In this document: piece after piece, positions 31,861-34,107 of the stretch
Layout of the letters: the number at the start of each line of letters is the position of its first letter
How positions within the stretch are numbered: the first letter of the stretch is position 1
Source of the DNA: Amphritea atlantica
GTDB taxonomy: Bacteria > Pseudomonadota > Gammaproteobacteria > Pseudomonadales > Balneatricaceae
Reading direction: 5' to 3'
DNA: 34,107 bases
NCBI RefSeq assembly: GCF_900111095.1
Contig: NZ_FOGB01000006.1
Location: 1-34,107, forward strand
Made by a program: the position numbers and the translations under genes
The notes under the pieces: model-generated
Database searches by the model: none
What the model was told of the DNA's origin: nothing
The model's input: the letters and a program-made list of their open reading frames with translations, nothing else

Positions 31861-33719
31861 TTTACCTCCACAGCATTGATATTCCCGACATTGAAAGCCG
31901 GAACAATCGCATCGGGAGCGCAGGTGTTTGTGCACAGGTTGCAACCGGTACAGGCCGCCGTATCAATATTGACGAAGCTAAGCTCCTTCTCTCTGCCATT
32001 GGGCTTGATGACGGTCTCTTTGCGGCTGACCAGAATGGCGGGGCAGCCGACATCCAGGCAGTTGCTGCAGCCAGTACATCGATCTTCATCCACTTTCAGC
32101 GGCGGAAGTTTGCTGTAACGTTCAGTCAGGACGCAGGGTTGATTGGTGATAATCACTGATGGCTCTTTGATTTTGACCTCTTCACGCAGCGCTTTGAACA
32201 GCGTCGGCAGTTCATAAGGATTAACCTCGTGAATACGCTCCGGTTTAACGCCCAGGGCTTCGCAGAGCTTGCGGAAATCCACCTGCAGGGTAGCCTCACC
32301 ATGGATATTAAGACCGGACGAAGGGGCGTTCTGACCACCGGTCATGCCCACGGCACGGTTGTCCAGTAACAGGACGGTGACGTTGCCTTTGTTATAGGTG
32401 ATGTCCAGTAGCCCCTGCATCCCCATGTGCATAAAGGTTGAATCGCCGATCACGGCCAGAACATTCTTATTCTGATCTGCCTCACTGCGGCCCTTATCGA
32501 TCCCCTGAGCAACACTGAGCGAGGCTCCCATACTGATCGTGGTATCCAGTGCATTCCAGGGGTGCCCGGCCCCCAGTGTATAACAGCCGATATCGCCGGC
32601 GATGATGGTGTTTTTGATATGGGAGAGGCAGTAGTAGATGCCCAGGTGGGGGCAGGCAACACAGAGGGTTGGAGGACGGGGGAAAAGCTCAGCTGTGGAT
32701 ATCAGCTTCTCGTCACTGTTTTTCCCCAACAGTTTGTCGATGCAAGGGGTCAACACCTGCGGTGAGAGTTCACCTATTCGGGGCAGGATATCCTTACCAT
32801 ATAAGCTGATGCCTGCGGCCCGTAGTTCAGTTTCAAGCAGAGGTTCCACCTCCTCTACAACGACCAGTCTGTTAACACTGGCAGCGAAATCACGAATCGC
32901 TTCGATTGGGGCGGGATGGCTCAGACCCAGTTTAAAGACCGGTGCGTCAGGGTAGGTCTCTTTGACATGAAAGTAAGCGGCGCCGGAGGTCACAAAACCG
33001 ATTTCAGTGTCAGAACCTGATTCAATGCGGTTAAGAGGATGTTCTTCGCTGACCTGGCTGAGTTGCTGATCACGCTCCATCATCAGGGGAATTCGTTTTT
33101 TCGCATTTCCCGGCACCATGACATAGCGGGCCGGATCTTTGGTAAAGTTTTTGTGCTGATAGATGTCAGGCTGACTGCACACCACCACGCCTTTGACATG
33201 GCAGATCCGGGTGGTCAGACGCACCATCACCGGCACGTCATACTGCTCTGACAGACCAAAGGCCAGGCGGGTCATCTCGTAAGCTTCCTGTGCATCTGCC
33301 GGTTCCAGCACCGGGAGATGGGCAAAGCGACCCCAGTAGCGGGAATCCTGTTCGTTCTGTGAGGATGACAGACCAACATCGTCCGCAACCACAAGCACCA
33401 GTCCGCCTACCGCACCGATCAGGGTCTGCGTCATCAGCGCATCGGAGGCGACGTTAACCCCAACATGTTTCATGGCACATAAGGCCCGGCTTCCCGCCAG
33501 AGATGCGCCGATAGCCACCTCAAGAGACACCTTTTCATTGATTGACCATTCGGTATAAATCTCCGGATAGGCCGCAATAAACTCCAGAATCTCAGTGGAT
33601 GGTGTGCCGGGATAAGCGGAGGCGACACTGCAACCGGCATCTCTGGCGGCTTGTGCCACGGCTTCATTCCCGGAAATAAACTGACGCTGATCCTGCTGGA
33701 CGGGTTGGGGTGCGTTCAA
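31857..33719 (-). CDS. iorA: IorA, indolepyruvate ferredoxin oxidoreductase alpha subunit
   Basis: The 620-residue product carries the oxoacid-binding N-terminal region (ISGNEAVAQAARDAGCSVASAYPGTPSTEILEF), a thiamine pyrophosphate domain (CPHLGIYYCLSHIKN...DIGCYTLGAGHPWNALDTTISMGASLSVAQGIDKG) and two C-terminal [4Fe-4S] motifs, CTGCSNCLDVGCP and CTGCNLCTNTCAPD. The start is TTG at 33719, with AAGGAG six bases upstream. It is the main subunit of the enzyme of aromatic amino acid catabolism. The complete ferredoxin-type motifs suggest a working enzyme. Confidence 0.95.
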   Translation of the reverse strand: MNAPQPVQQDQRQFISGNEAVAQAARDAGCSVASAYPGTPSTEILEFIAAYPEIYTEWSINEKVSLEVAIGASLAGSRALCAMKHVGVNVASDALMTQTLIGAVGGLVLVVADDVGLSSSQNEQDSRYWGRFAHLPVLEPADAQEAYEMTRLAFGLSEQYDVPVMVRLTTRICHVKGVVVCSQPDIYQHKNFTKDPARYVMVPGNAKKRIPLMMERDQQLSQVSEEHPLNRIESGSDTEIGFVTSGAAYFHVKETYPDAPVFKLGLSHPAPIEAIRDFAASVNRLVVVEEVEPLLETELRAAGISLYGKDILPRIGELSPQVLTPCIDKLLGKNSDEKLISTAELFPRPPTLCVACPHLGIYYCLSHIKNTIIAGDIGCYTLGAGHPWNALDTTISMGASLSVAQGIDKGRSEADQNKNVLAVIGDSTFMHMGMQGLLDITYNKGNVTVLLLDNRAVGMTGGQNAPSSGLNIHGEATLQVDFRKLCEALGVKPERIHEVNPYELPTLFKALREEVKIKEPSVIITNQPCVLTERYSKLPPLKVDEDRCTGCSNCLDVGCPAILVSRKETVIKPNGREKELSFVNIDTAACTGCNLCTNTCAPDAIVPAFNVGNINAVEVK

Positions 33720-34071
33720 TATAGGCTCCTTACAGCTTTAGACCTGATAGCTTTTTTTAGTTATGTAGGCTTAAAAGTGAATCATAAAAGAGTGATTTTA
33801 AAACGAACCCCGCCAATGGCAGGCTGACCTGAGTCAAGGATAGCCGAATAGCCGTGGTCAAATGGTCGTATATGGCCTGGATGGGGGATAGCAGGCACGG
33901 CTCAAAACGTCACAAAAAGCTTCAAAAGCCGTCGCTCGTAGCTCGAACGTCACAAAGAGCGTGACTTGCTCGTTGCTCGATAAAAGCCTTCTTTTTACGT
34001 GAAGGTCTGTATTTGAATGATGAACTCTGTAAGAAAGTTGTTGTGTTCGGTTGGAGAAGGGCAATAATCCT
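33720..34071. other. Intergenic region upstream of iorA
   Basis: I see no gene in this stretch. It holds a near-repeat AACGTCACAAAAAGC (33906) and AACGTCACAAAGAGC (33946), 40 bases apart, and an inverted copy of the heptamer motif as TTGCTCGTTGCTCG (33966-33979). The iorA promoter must lie near 33740-33840, but no box is certain. Confidence 0.4.
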
Positions 34072-34107
34072 GAGCAACGAGCAACGAGCAACGAGCAACG
34101 AGCAACG
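34072..34107. repeat. GAGCAAC heptamer tandem array, cut by window edge
   Basis: GAGCAAC is repeated five times without variation from 34072 and runs on to the window end, so its true length is unknown. The unit is seven bases, not a codon multiple, so it is probably noncoding. Inverted copies of the unit lie at 33966-33979. Confidence 0.9.

Overview
The window looks like chromosomal DNA of a marine gammaproteobacterium. The gene set suggests Oceanospirillaceae or a close relative, but I infer this from gene content and style only. Most genes have moderate GC. An AT-rich accessory segment of about 5 kb sits near the left end.

Layout. (1) 1-4525: the end of a pyrroloquinoline quinone (PQQ) operon, made of the pqqB 3' end, pqqC, pqqD and pqqE with overlapping or tightly spaced junctions, followed by an S9 prolyl-oligopeptidase-like gene. 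(2) 4663-5285: phnA (yjdM) with its own promoter and a strong terminator. (3) 5284-8733: a complete small integron. A divergent intI on the minus strand sits under a perfect LexA/SOS box. An attI region and four gene cassettes follow, each ending in a recognisable attC site. The cassettes carry a lipoprotein, a SMI1/KNR4 (SUKH)-like protein, one cassette with no convincing gene, and a PPOX-type flavoprotein. (4) 8817-11600: two Y1 (HUH) REP-associated-type transposases with 77-145 bp repeats, plus a 5' fragment of a DUF2164 gene whose intact relative lies at 13797. (5) 11695-21994: single-gene or short-operon accessory functions, including a TerB-like DUF533 protein, two GNATs, a Vat/CatB-type acyltransferase, a beta-barrel exported protein, a membrane LuxR-type regulator, a GST, a gamma-glutamylcyclotransferase, a LysR remnant, a cupin, a GFA protein and two methyltransferases. 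(6) 22163-30165: a run of seven co-directional genes, BPSS1780-like, RDD, SpoIIM-like, DUF4129, DUF4350, MoxR AAA+ ATPase and DUF58. The last six are overlapped or nearly overlapped. This is the widespread MoxR/DUF58/DUF4129 envelope-associated module. (7) 30170-33719, minus strand: an EamA transporter and the iorAB operon for indolepyruvate:ferredoxin oxidoreductase. (8) 33720-34107: an intergenic region that runs into a GAGCAAC heptamer array cut by the window edge.

How the parts work together. PqqB-E and the peptidase make and mature the PQQ cofactor. The integron is SOS-controlled through LexA. Its first-cassette junction can be placed by cassette-end complementarity, and a well-formed ribosome binding site in attI opens a frame that runs without a stop into the first cassette gene. 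The MoxR operon probably assembles or remodels envelope or protein complexes. IorAB oxidises aryl pyruvates from aromatic amino acids with ferredoxin as acceptor. I saw no CRISPR array, rRNA or tRNA gene.
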